64,000 nucleotides of DNA from NCBI RefSeq assembly GCF_024464655.1, contig NZ_JANHAV010000001.1, forward strand, positions 773,213-837,212. The letters are read 5' to 3'. The notes under the pieces are model-generated. The model made no database searches. It was not told the DNA's origin and saw only the letters and a program-made list of their open reading frames with translations. Below are positions 54,271 through 61,658 of this stretch, one piece after another. The translations under genes were made by a program, and so were the position numbers. The first letter of the stretch is position 1; each line of letters begins with the position of its first letter. Source of the DNA: Halobellus inordinatus (GTDB taxonomy: Archaea > Halobacteriota > Halobacteria > Halobacteriales > Haloferacaceae).

Positions 54271-55032
54271 TCAGTCTGTCCGCGGCACCGCGAATGCGCC
54301 GGCGACGAAGAACGCGATCGCGAGCACGACGACGGCGGCGAGGTTCGGGAGCGCGACCGTCGTCGCGTCGGCGTACGTCACTGCGCGGATGCCGCGGGCG
54401 ACGTACGTCAGCGGCGAGAAGCCGAGAGCCGGGCGGAACCACGCGGGCAGGAGATCGGGCGTGACGAACGTCTCCGAGAGGAACAAAAGCGGCAGCGCGA
54501 TCGCGTTCGAGGCCGCGATGACGCCGTCCTGTGAGTCCGCGACGCGGCCGATGATCGCCCCGAGCCCGCAGAACAGGACGACGCCGAGCGCGACGAACGG
54601 GACCACGAGCAGCGTCGCCGGCGTCGCCGGAATGGCCGTCCCGGTGACGAGGATCGAGAGCGCGAGCAGCAGCAGCGCCGCGACGCCGATCACCACGACG
54701 TTCACGAGCGCCTGCGCGAGCAGCCACTCGACGCGAGAAAGCGGCGTCGTCGCCAGTTTCTCGAAGCGGCGACCCTCTCGATAGCGAGCGACCGTGCTCC
54801 CGACGCGCGACAGCGGCGTGAACAGCACGACGACCGCGAGATAGCCCGCGATGTAGTAGCCCTTCGGCTCGGCGAACAGGCCGCCCCCGGTCGGCTGGGT
54901 CTGTACCAGCGCGCCGAAGATCACGACGATGATCGCCGGGAAGAAGAACGTGAAGAACACCGCAGTCCGGCGCCGGAGGAAGGCGTGCCAGGAGGCGGTG
55001 AACTCCGCGCGGATCCGACCGAGCCGAGTCAT
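54271..55032 (-). CDS. ABC-2 type transporter permease
   Basis: This 253-residue protein has six helices: 'TAVFFTFFFPAIIVVIFGAL', 'YIAGYLAVVVLFTPLSRVGS', 'LAQALVNVVVIGVAALLLLA', 'LVVPFVALGVVLFCGLGAII', 'LPLLFLSETFVTPDLLPAW' and 'LAAVVVLAIAFFVAGAF'. The ABC-2 family block 'LSRVGSTVARYREGRRFEKL' and the 'FLSE-x-x-x-P' segment are present. It pairs with the ATPase encoded just upstream, overlapping it by 4 nt. It probably exports a lipid, antibiotic or peptide; substrate unknown. Confidence 0.92.
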   Translation of the reverse strand: MTRLGRIRAEFTASWHAFLRRRTAVFFTFFFPAIIVVIFGALVQTQPTGGGLFAEPKGYYIAGYLAVVVLFTPLSRVGSTVARYREGRRFEKLATTPLSRVEWLLAQALVNVVVIGVAALLLLALSILVTGTAIPATPATLLVVPFVALGVVLFCGLGAIIGRVADSQDGVIAASNAIALPLLFLSETFVTPDLLPAWFRPALGFSPLTYVARGIRAVTYADATTVALPNLAAVVVLAIAFFVAGAFAVPRTD

Positions 55033-55937
55033 CGTTCCGCCTCCTCGAACGACGTTCCGGTGAGTTCGAGATACACGTCTTCGAGATCGGGCTGTTTCCA
55101 CGTCAGCGATTCGAATTCGACGCCCTGGCTCTCGAAGGCGGCGACGACGTCACCGATCTCGCGCGGGCCGACGTCCTCGACGACGAGGTGGCCGTTCCGC
55201 GCCGACACGTCGTAGCCGACGCCGGACGCGTCGAGAGTCGCCGGCGACGCGTCAGTCTCGAAGAGGAGCCGGCTCCGTCCGCCGTGCGCCTCGACCAGTT
55301 CACGCGGGGGTCCGCGCGCGACGAGGCGACCGTCGCTCAAGAAGCCGACGCGGTCCGAAAGCCGCTCGACCTCCGCCATCGAGTGGCTCGTGAGAAGCAC
55401 CGTCGTCCCCCCGGACGCGAGGTCTTCGAGTAGCCCCCACAGCGCGCGCCGCCCCGCGGGGTCGATCCCGGTGGTCGGTTCATCGAGAAACAGCACGTCG
55501 GGGTCGTTCACGAGCGCGATGGCGACGCAGACGCGACGCTGTTGCCCGCCCGAGAGCGTCTCGTACCACTGCTCGGCCGTCTCGCCGTCGATACCGACGT
55601 CGGCGAGGACGGCGTCGGGATCGCGTGCCTCGTCGTAGAGGCCGGCGTACTGCCGGGCCAGTTCGCGCGCCGTGAGTCGGCCCGCCGGCGAGAACGACTG
55701 CGGGAGAAGTCCGATCTGTGACTCCTCGACTCGGTCGGGGGCACTCCCCAGCACGGATATCTCTCCTTCGACTTCGGTGGTCCCGGTCAACGCCCGGACC
55801 AGCGTCGTCTTTCCGGCCCCGTTGGGGCCGACGAGGCCGAACACCTCCCCGGGGTCGATCTCCAGCGAAACGCCGTCGAGGGCCGTCACGTCGCCGTAGG
55901 ACTTCCGAACGTCCTCGGCGACGAGTGCCGCTGTCAT
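55029..55937 (-). CDS. ABC transporter ATP-binding protein
   Basis: This 302-residue protein shows Walker A 'GLVGPNGAGKTTLVRAL', Q-loop 'QIGLLPQSFSPAGRLTAREL', signature 'LSGGQQRRVCVAIALV', Walker B 'DVLFLDEPTTGIDPAGRRA' and switch His in 'VLLTSHSMAEVERL'. The C-terminal ~85 residues form the usual extra domain of exporter ATPases of the drrA/CcmA-like type. It lies upstream of and overlaps the ABC-2 permease gene (ATGA). Divergent from the sugar dehydrogenase, with the tandem repeats in between. Confidence 0.95.
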   Translation of the reverse strand: MTAALVAEDVRKSYGDVTALDGVSLEIDPGEVFGLVGPNGAGKTTLVRALTGTTEVEGEISVLGSAPDRVEESQIGLLPQSFSPAGRLTARELARQYAGLYDEARDPDAVLADVGIDGETAEQWYETLSGGQQRRVCVAIALVNDPDVLFLDEPTTGIDPAGRRALWGLLEDLASGGTTVLLTSHSMAEVERLSDRVGFLSDGRLVARGPPRELVEAHGGRSRLLFETDASPATLDASGVGYDVSARNGHLVVEDVGPREIGDVVAAFESQGVEFESLTWKQPDLEDVYLELTGTSFEEAER

Positions 55938-56012
55938 ACTTCTGCGTCGGGTCCGTCGGGTGGTAAGGGGTTCGGATTCGCTCTCCGAGCGACGGTTGAT
56001 CGGGACCGGAGC

Positions 56013-56085
56013 CCGGACGGACGAGTTGGCTCCGAACGGACGAGCCCTCTCCGACGGATGAGTACCTTCCGACGGACGAGTGCTT
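56013..56085 (+). repeat. Four tandem 18-19 bp direct repeats
   Basis: Four head-to-tail copies of a unit opening CCGACGGACGAG (variants CCGGACGGACGAG, CCGAACGGACGAG, CCGACGGATGAG) start near 56013, 56032, 56051 and 56069, with the last 6-7 bases of each unit variable. They lie about 130-200 nt upstream of the sugar dehydrogenase and 75-150 nt upstream of the divergent ABC gene. Possible iteron-like operator. Confidence 0.65.
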
Positions 56086-56213
56086 ATAGGGGTTATCGTG
56101 AGTCTCCATAGATGTCTCGCCGGACGATACGGCGAGAGTCTCCGAACAGTTACGAGAATCCCTATTACGGCCCGGACGAACTACCCTTGTAGGTTCGGCC
56201 CTTCCGTCGCCGT

Positions 56214-57650
56214 ATGGATCGACTCCGCAGACGCCGATTCCTTCGCGCGGGCGTCGCCGCCGGATTCGCGTCGTTCGCTGGCTGTAGCGCTCCGAGCGGA
56301 TCTGACGAGGCAACCGAGACAGATGGGCCGGGCGCGGGAACTGACGAGGGCGGGACGGCGATGGATGGGTCGACGACCGACGAGACGGGTGGGGCAGGGA
56401 CGCGAGTCCCGAAACCGACGGAGACGGACGGGCCGCGACCCGAACTCGCCGACGCGCGGGTCGCGCTCGACCCCGTGGCGTCGGGCTTCGCAGCGCCGCT
56501 GGATTTCGTCGCGCCCGCGGGCACCGACCGTCGATTCGTCGTCGACCGCGACGGCCGGATCTGGGAGCTCACCGACGAGGGGCGGCGTGAGACGCCGTTT
56601 CTCGACATCTCCGATCGCGTCGTGCTCGGGAGCGAACGCGGCCTCCTCGGCGTCGCCGCGCATCCGGACTTCGCCGACAACGGTCGGCTGTACGTTCGCT
56701 ACAGCGCAGCGCCGCGAGCGGGAACGCCCGGCAACTACAGCCACACAGCAGTTCTGGCGGAGTTCACCGTCGACCCGGACGCACGCACTGCCGCCGCCGA
56801 CCGAGAGCGCACTGTACTCGAAGTCCCCCAACCCCAGGGCAACCACAACGCCGGCGCGGTCGCGTTCGGCCCGGATGGCTACCTCTACGTGCCGTTCGGC
56901 GACGGCGGCGCGGCCAACGACGTCGGGACGGGTCACGTCGGAGACTGGTACGACGCGGTCGACGGCGGGAACGGCCAGGACGTCACGGAGAATCTGCTGG
57001 GGAGCGTCCTCCGGATCGACGTCGACGGGCGCGGCGGCGTCGACGGCGCCGACGGTGACAAACCCTACGCGGTCCCGTCGGACAACCCGCTCGTCGGTCG
57101 CGAGGGACTCGACGAGCAGTACGCCTGGGGGTTTCGGAACCCCTGGCGGCTCTCCTTTTTCGGCGAGGACCTCTACGTCGCCGACGTCGGCCAAGGCGCC
57201 TGGGAGGAACTGAACCTCGTCGAACGCGGCGGCAACTACGGCTGGAACGTGCGCGAGGGCGCACACTGCTTCCGCCGGGACTCCTGCCCGACGACGACGC
57301 CCGATGGCACGCCCCTAGTCGACCCAGTCGCCGAATATTCACACGACGAGGGCGGAATTTCGGGCGTCTCGATCATCGGCGGCTTCGTCGTGAACACCGA
57401 GACGCTCCACGACCTGCGCGGCGCGTACGTCTTCGCGGATTACCTCGCGCGCGGTCGACTCTTTGCCGTCGATACGGGTGCACGGCCGCCGTGGGATATC
57501 GCGCCCGTCTCGGTGGTCGGCGATACTGATCTCGGACAGTACGTGCTCGGGTTCGGCCGCGACCAGGACGGCGACCTCTACGTCCTCACGACCGGGCGAA
57601 CCGGCGGCGAGGGCGACAGCGGTCGCGTCGCTCGTCTCGTCGCGCCATAG
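56214..57650 (+). CDS. PQQ-dependent sugar (aldose) dehydrogenase, Tat lipoprotein
   Basis: The protein has 478 residues. The N-terminus has a twin-arginine signal ('RRRRFLRAGVAAGFASFAGC') ending in a lipobox, so it is exported folded and anchored by Cys24. A Ser/Thr/Asp/Gly-rich linker of ~60 residues follows. The rest is the six-bladed GSDH/YliI beta-propeller: 'LDFVAPAGTDRRFVVDRDG', 'ERGLLGVAAHPDFADNGRLY' (catalytic His region), 'NHNAGAVAFGPDGYLYVPFG', 'QYAWGFRNPWRLSFF', 'GGNYGWNVREGAHCF' and 'DYLARGRLFAVD'. It oxidises sugars outside the cell with PQQ. No PQQ synthesis genes are in the window. Upstream tandem repeats may control it. Confidence 0.94.
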   Translation: MDRLRRRRFLRAGVAAGFASFAGCSAPSGSDEATETDGPGAGTDEGGTAMDGSTTDETGGAGTRVPKPTETDGPRPELADARVALDPVASGFAAPLDFVAPAGTDRRFVVDRDGRIWELTDEGRRETPFLDISDRVVLGSERGLLGVAAHPDFADNGRLYVRYSAAPRAGTPGNYSHTAVLAEFTVDPDARTAAADRERTVLEVPQPQGNHNAGAVAFGPDGYLYVPFGDGGAANDVGTGHVGDWYDAVDGGNGQDVTENLLGSVLRIDVDGRGGVDGADGDKPYAVPSDNPLVGREGLDEQYAWGFRNPWRLSFFGEDLYVADVGQGAWEELNLVERGGNYGWNVREGAHCFRRDSCPTTTPDGTPLVDPVAEYSHDEGGISGVSIIGGFVVNTETLHDLRGAYVFADYLARGRLFAVDTGARPPWDIAPVSVVGDTDLGQYVLGFGRDQDGDLYVLTTGRTGGEGDSGRVARLVAP

Positions 57651-57671
57651 CGTGGGCGGCTGCCGCCAGAT

Positions 57672-58586
57672 TCAGGACTCGGAGACCTCGTCTTCGTCGT
57701 CGCCCGCTGTTTCCGCTGAATCCGACGTCGCCGGCGTGTCGTCGTCGCTCTCCTCCGATCGCTCCTCGCGCGGTTCGACGTCCTCTTTGATCGAGGCGAG
57801 TTCGGCTTCGACGTCGACTTCGGGCGCGTCAGCAGACGTCTCGTCGGCCCGCTCTCCGTTACCGGCCTCTTCCTCGCCGTCGGCTACACTTTCGCGTTCG
57901 TGACTTCCGCGCTCGCGACGGTCACACTCGTCTATAACGTCGATTTCGACCCCTCCGGATTCGGAGATGTCCTGATCGAGAGAGTCATCTCTCTCCTGTG
58001 GACTCTCATCGCGGCGGTACCCATACCGCTCGGCGTCGCTCTTGCGGGACGTCTCTGCGAGGCGCGTCGACACCTCCGCGGAGAGCCGACGGGCGTCTTC
58101 GAGCAGTTCCCGCGAGGACTCTTCCGGCAGGTCGGACTCCGAGAGCGCGGTCTGAAGCTCCGAGAGCGCTCGCTCGACGCCCGAGACAGCGCCCCGGCCC
58201 ACGCCCGCGACGCCGTCGCTCAGGCGCACCGTCGACGACCCGCGCGCTCGGTCGCTCCGCTCGAACGCCGACCGCTCGGGGTCCGCGAGCCGGAGCATTC
58301 CGCGGAGCAGTTCGAGCGACTGGATCGCCGTCTCCAGCGTGGCGATGAGCGTCGGGAGGGTGTACTGCTCGGTGAACCGGAACAGTTCCGAGAGCGACGG
58401 CGGGCGCGGACGAGTGCCTCTCCGTCGCCCCCTCTCGCCTCCGAGGCGGCTGTCGTCGGCCGTCTCGGCGCGCTGTCGGGAGGGATCGTCGGCCTCGCGA
58501 AGTTCGTCACGAAGCGCTGCGAGCGTCCGGTCAAGATCGTCGAGGAGCGCCGGAAGGTCCTCGCCTGCGGGGTCTCTTGAGGCCAT
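57672..58586 (-). CDS. DUF7547-like haloarchaeal coiled-coil protein
   Basis: This 304-residue soluble protein has no membrane segment. The N-terminal part is helical ('LPALLDDLDRTLAALRDELR') followed by the conserved 'PSLSELFRFTEQYTLPTLIA' and 'LETAIQSLELLRGMLRLAD' stretch; this matches the haloarchaeal family I recall as DUF7547. The C-terminal ~110 residues are Asp/Glu-rich, repetitive and surely disordered ('ESDDDTPATSDSAETAGDDE'). Leu-rich helices suggest oligomerisation. It converges with the sugar dehydrogenase gene across a 21-nt gap. Role unknown. Confidence 0.8.
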   Translation of the reverse strand: MASRDPAGEDLPALLDDLDRTLAALRDELREADDPSRQRAETADDSRLGGERGRRRGTRPRPPSLSELFRFTEQYTLPTLIATLETAIQSLELLRGMLRLADPERSAFERSDRARGSSTVRLSDGVAGVGRGAVSGVERALSELQTALSESDLPEESSRELLEDARRLSAEVSTRLAETSRKSDAERYGYRRDESPQERDDSLDQDISESGGVEIDVIDECDRRERGSHERESVADGEEEAGNGERADETSADAPEVDVEAELASIKEDVEPREERSEESDDDTPATSDSAETAGDDEDEVSES

Positions 58587-58887
58587 ATTCGATCTACGTC
58601 TCGGGCGCTGAAAAGCGTGTGCGCCGCTCGCGGATCAGTTCACGAGGAGACGAGCGCTCACGGGTAGACGGGTCTTGACTGCCGCACGGGCAGCGCACAA
58701 AAGGACAGCCGTTCCGAGCCGGGACTGACGCTCGTGTGGAACGACGGCTCGACGCACCAGGGAGAGAGGTGGTCGAGGTGCGGCATCGAGTGCGACTTTC
58801 CCCTGGTCGATCGCACGTGGCGTGCGGCCGATCGGGAGACTCGCAGACGATACCTGCTAAATGGGGACTACGGGAAGGTCGCGCCGA
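58587..58887. other. Intergenic region, 301 nt, no gene recognised
   Basis: The right end is downstream of the MBL gene (minus) and the left end upstream of the DUF7547-like gene (minus, T-rich box about 58608-58614). A plus-strand frame from 58734 runs antisense into the MBL gene and has no recognisable family features. No structured RNA was noticed. Confidence 0.5.
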
Positions 58888-60063
58888 TTAGTCGTCGGCG
58901 ACGGTGCTCTCCTCGGTCGCCGCACAGCGGTTCGGGCCCAGTTCGAGCTCGGTCTCTTCGCTCTCGTCTTCGGGCTCGTACTCGCCGGCGTTCGTCGCGA
59001 TGACCTGCTCGTAGTTCGGCGGCTTCGACGGGAGGTTCTCGAACATATGCTCGACGAACTCGTCTTCGGACTGCCGGATGAGCGTGTTGTTCTCCCAGAT
59101 GTAGCCGACCGTGGAGAACATCGGCTGGCCGGGCGTGACGTCGACGTACTCGCCGTCGTTGGTGACCGAGAAGTGACCCGGCAGGATCTTCACGTCGTTC
59201 GGCTCGGTCATGATGACGTTCTGGAGCGTGTTGTACTGGACGCGGGCGCCGTCGCGGGCGTCCTTGTCGGCGAACTGGAGCTCCGTCCGGCCGATGGACT
59301 CGACGAACAGCGTGTCGCCCGTCATCAGGGCCTCGTCGTCGACGAGGTACGACGTCATCCCGGTCGTGTGCCCGGGCGTGTGGACGGCCTTGATCTCTAC
59401 GTCGCCGAGTTCGACGGCGTCGTTCGGCTCGATGGCGTCGAACTCGAACTGCGGGTCGCGCGTCTCGGCGGGCGCACCCAGGTGGTACGGCACGTCGAGC
59501 TTGTTCGCGAGCTTTCGACCACCGGAGATGTGGTCGGCGTGGATGTGCGTGTCGAAGACGTGCGTGACCTTCAGACCGCGCTCGTTGGCCGCTGCGACGA
59601 ACTCGTCGCTCGCGCGGGTGACGTCGATGAGCGCCGCCTCACCGGCGGACTTCGAGCCGACCACGTAGCCCAGACAGCCCTTCGAGCGCCGCTGGAGCTG
59701 CAGGATGACCAGGTCGTCGTTGGACGTGGCGATCGGTGCCACGTCGTAGACCATACTCCAGGCCTCCATTCCGCCCTCGACGGTCTTGACGTCGTGGGCG
59801 TAGCCCTCGCGCTCGAGGTACTCCGCGAAGCTTTCGGCGGAGTTCCCCGTCGCACAGATCGTCACGACGGTGTCGCCGGCGCCGATGTCGTCCTCGTCGA
59901 ACTCGCCGACGAGTTCGTCGTTCGAGCCGGAGTACTCGACGTTCTCGGCTTCGGCGATGTGCCAGTCCTCGAAGGACTCCGGATCACGCGAGTCATAGAG
60001 GATGAAGTCCTCGTCGGCGTCGATCATATCTCGCAGTTCTTCGGCGGTGATTGTCTCGACCAT
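58888..60063 (-). CDS. Rhodanese-MBL fold persulfide dioxygenase-like protein
   Basis: The protein has 391 residues. The N-terminal rhodanese domain (about 1-105) has active Cys70 in 'TVVTICATGNSAESFA'. The C-terminal metallo-beta-lactamase domain (about 110-390) has 'HVFDTHIHADHISGGRKL' (His173, His175, Asp177, His178), His232 in 'VHTPGHTTG', Asp250 in 'MTGDTLFVES' and His297 in 'ILPGHFSV', the ETHE1/PDO mononuclear iron set. It is expected to oxidise persulfide to sulfite, the rhodanese part handing over sulfane sulfur. The domain order is reversed relative to the MBL-rhodanese proteins CstB and ETHE1-Rhd. Divergent from the HTH-rhodanese gene. Confidence 0.92.
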   Translation of the reverse strand: MVETITAEELRDMIDADEDFILYDSRDPESFEDWHIAEAENVEYSGSNDELVGEFDEDDIGAGDTVVTICATGNSAESFAEYLEREGYAHDVKTVEGGMEAWSMVYDVAPIATSNDDLVILQLQRRSKGCLGYVVGSKSAGEAALIDVTRASDEFVAAANERGLKVTHVFDTHIHADHISGGRKLANKLDVPYHLGAPAETRDPQFEFDAIEPNDAVELGDVEIKAVHTPGHTTGMTSYLVDDEALMTGDTLFVESIGRTELQFADKDARDGARVQYNTLQNVIMTEPNDVKILPGHFSVTNDGEYVDVTPGQPMFSTVGYIWENNTLIRQSEDEFVEHMFENLPSKPPNYEQVIATNAGEYEPEDESEETELELGPNRCAATEESTVADD

Positions 60064-60285
60064 CGTCGGTGCGATATTGTAGGCGTGTACCTAAACCATT
60101 TCCAGCAGGGAGAATATTTTGTGCAAAACCGGCTCAGGCGGGCCGATTGCGGCAAAGAACCAGAAATTATTGTGTATATTATTTTCATCGTGTGCGTCGC
60201 GGGACGTTCGAGATAGTGGTTTAAGACCGTGGGAAGCACCAATAACGTCTTGTATCCGTACTCCCAAATTCGTATTGTACTGAAA
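60064..60285. promoter_or_regulatory. Divergent AT-rich control region of the sulfur module
   Basis: This 222-nt region between the MBL gene and the HTH-rhodanese gene contains an imperfect palindrome TTTTGTGCAAAA (60117-60128, ~54 nt upstream of the MBL start) and AT-rich blocks near 60160-60190. It is a likely operator and promoter region for both genes. Confidence 0.4.
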
Positions 60286-61368
60286 ATGCAATATAATGGG
60301 GCTGAGGAATCACTGTCAGAGCTGCCGCCCAGCTCGAAGTTTATCTATCACGTCCTCTCACACGAAGGGTCGATGACGTTGAAACAGATCACAGAAGAGA
60401 CGCTCCTGTCCTCGCGGACGGCCAGATACGGGCTCAACGAACTGGAAGACGCCGACCTCATCCAGTCGGCACCCGCCCTCCACGACGGTCGACAGACCTG
60501 CTACAGCATTCAGCAGCGGTCGATCGGGGACGACAGGACCGGCTACTCGGAGTCGGTACTGGTCAAACCCGACTTCCTTGCACGAGAGATCCCGGACTTC
60601 GAGGAAGACGATCCGGATCTCCGCTTAGTCGAGGTCTCGACGAAGTACGACGAGGGGCACATCCCCGGCGCGATCGAACTCGACCCCCGCCGCGACTTCT
60701 CGGCGTCGGGGCGTCGCGTCATCCCGGACGCCGATCGCCTCGAAAGCGTACTGGGCGAGCGCGGTATCACACCGGATTCGACGGTCGTCCTCTACAGCGA
60801 CGGTTACAACGAGTTCGCCGCGTTCGTCTACTGGACGCTCAAGTACTACCAGCACCGGGACGTCCGTCTCCTCAACGGCGGCAAACGCTACTGGACGGAG
60901 AACGACTACCCGACGACGACGTCGGAGCCGACGGTCACGCCCGTCGAGTACGAGGCGTATCCCCCGAACGACCGGATCCGCGCCCACCGCCGGGACGTCC
61001 GCGATGCGCTCTCGGACGACGTCGCTATCGTCGACGTCCGCTCGCCCGAGGAGTACCGCGGCGAAGCCGACGACCCGGCGCGTGCGAGCGGCCACATCCC
61101 GCACACCGTCAACATAGAGTGGACGAGCGTCGTCCGCGAGTGCGGCCGTTTCGAGCACGCTCGGGCCCTCGAACGACCCTTCGCCGAGGCCGACATCGAT
61201 CCGACAGACGACATCATCGTCTACTGCAACATCGGTGAACGCTCGGCGCTCGTGTGGTTCGCCCTCTCGGAACTGCTCGGCTACCCCGACGTCTCGAACT
61301 ACGACGGCTCGTGGTCCGAGTGGGGCAACCTCGTCGACGCACCCGTCGAAACTCCGGACGAAGAGTAA
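60286..61368 (+). CDS. HTH-rhodanese fusion: winged-helix plus tandem rhodanese (thiosulfate sulfurtransferase-like)
   Basis: The protein is about 360 residues. Residues ~12-80 form a winged helix of the TrmB/MarR type ('KFIYHVLSHEGSMTLKQIT', 'LLSSRTARYGLNELEDADLI'). Residues ~93-215 are a rhodanese-like domain whose active loop reads 'VLYSDGYNEFA', without Cys, so inactive. Residues ~232-350 are an active rhodanese, Cys314 in 'IVYCNIGERSALVWF'. The two-domain TST layout (inactive plus active) is thus joined to a DNA-binding module. An in-frame GTG at 60229 would add 19 residues; the ATG at 60286 fits the domain better. It is probably a sulfane-sulfur-responsive regulator or a sulfurtransferase controlled by its own DNA-binding part. 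Confidence 0.88.
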   Translation: MQYNGAEESLSELPPSSKFIYHVLSHEGSMTLKQITEETLLSSRTARYGLNELEDADLIQSAPALHDGRQTCYSIQQRSIGDDRTGYSESVLVKPDFLAREIPDFEEDDPDLRLVEVSTKYDEGHIPGAIELDPRRDFSASGRRVIPDADRLESVLGERGITPDSTVVLYSDGYNEFAAFVYWTLKYYQHRDVRLLNGGKRYWTENDYPTTTSEPTVTPVEYEAYPPNDRIRAHRRDVRDALSDDVAIVDVRSPEEYRGEADDPARASGHIPHTVNIEWTSVVRECGRFEHARALERPFAEADIDPTDDIIVYCNIGERSALVWFALSELLGYPDVSNYDGSWSEWGNLVDAPVETPDEE

Positions 61369-61538
61369 CGCCCCCAAGCCCCTTCGCCGTCTCGTGTGTC
61401 GGCGACTGACCGATCAGCAGTGTTCTCCCTCTTTTTGCCCACCGTGTCCTGTCACGCTGTACTATCTGCAATAATTCTACTAGATGTTTGTAGTAATCGA
61501 TGATTTAGTATACGTATGAATAGATTGTCACCAGACAG

Positions 61539-61570
61539 ATTGCTGCGACCCGCCGCCGGAATGCAGCAAT
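61539..61570 (+). promoter_or_regulatory. Inverted repeat upstream of sqr
   Basis: ATTGCTGC and GCAGCAAT (8 bp, perfect) are separated by 16 nt, about 90 nt upstream of the sqr start. TGTCACC occurs twice around it (61526-61532 and 61624-61630). Candidate operator for the HTH-rhodanese protein or another regulator. Confidence 0.4.
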
Positions 61571-61658
61571 TATTTCCCAAAAACTCCGTAATGTGGGATA
61601 GATTATGCAAAATACGTGGTGTATGTCACCATTCAGGTGGATCTCAAACTAAGAACGG

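Noticed and set aside
58734..59003. 89-codon plus-strand frame in the 58.6-58.9 kb gap
   Set aside because: It runs into the antisense strand of the MBL gene and has no recognised domain; the C-terminal part is Arg/Ser-rich shadow sequence.
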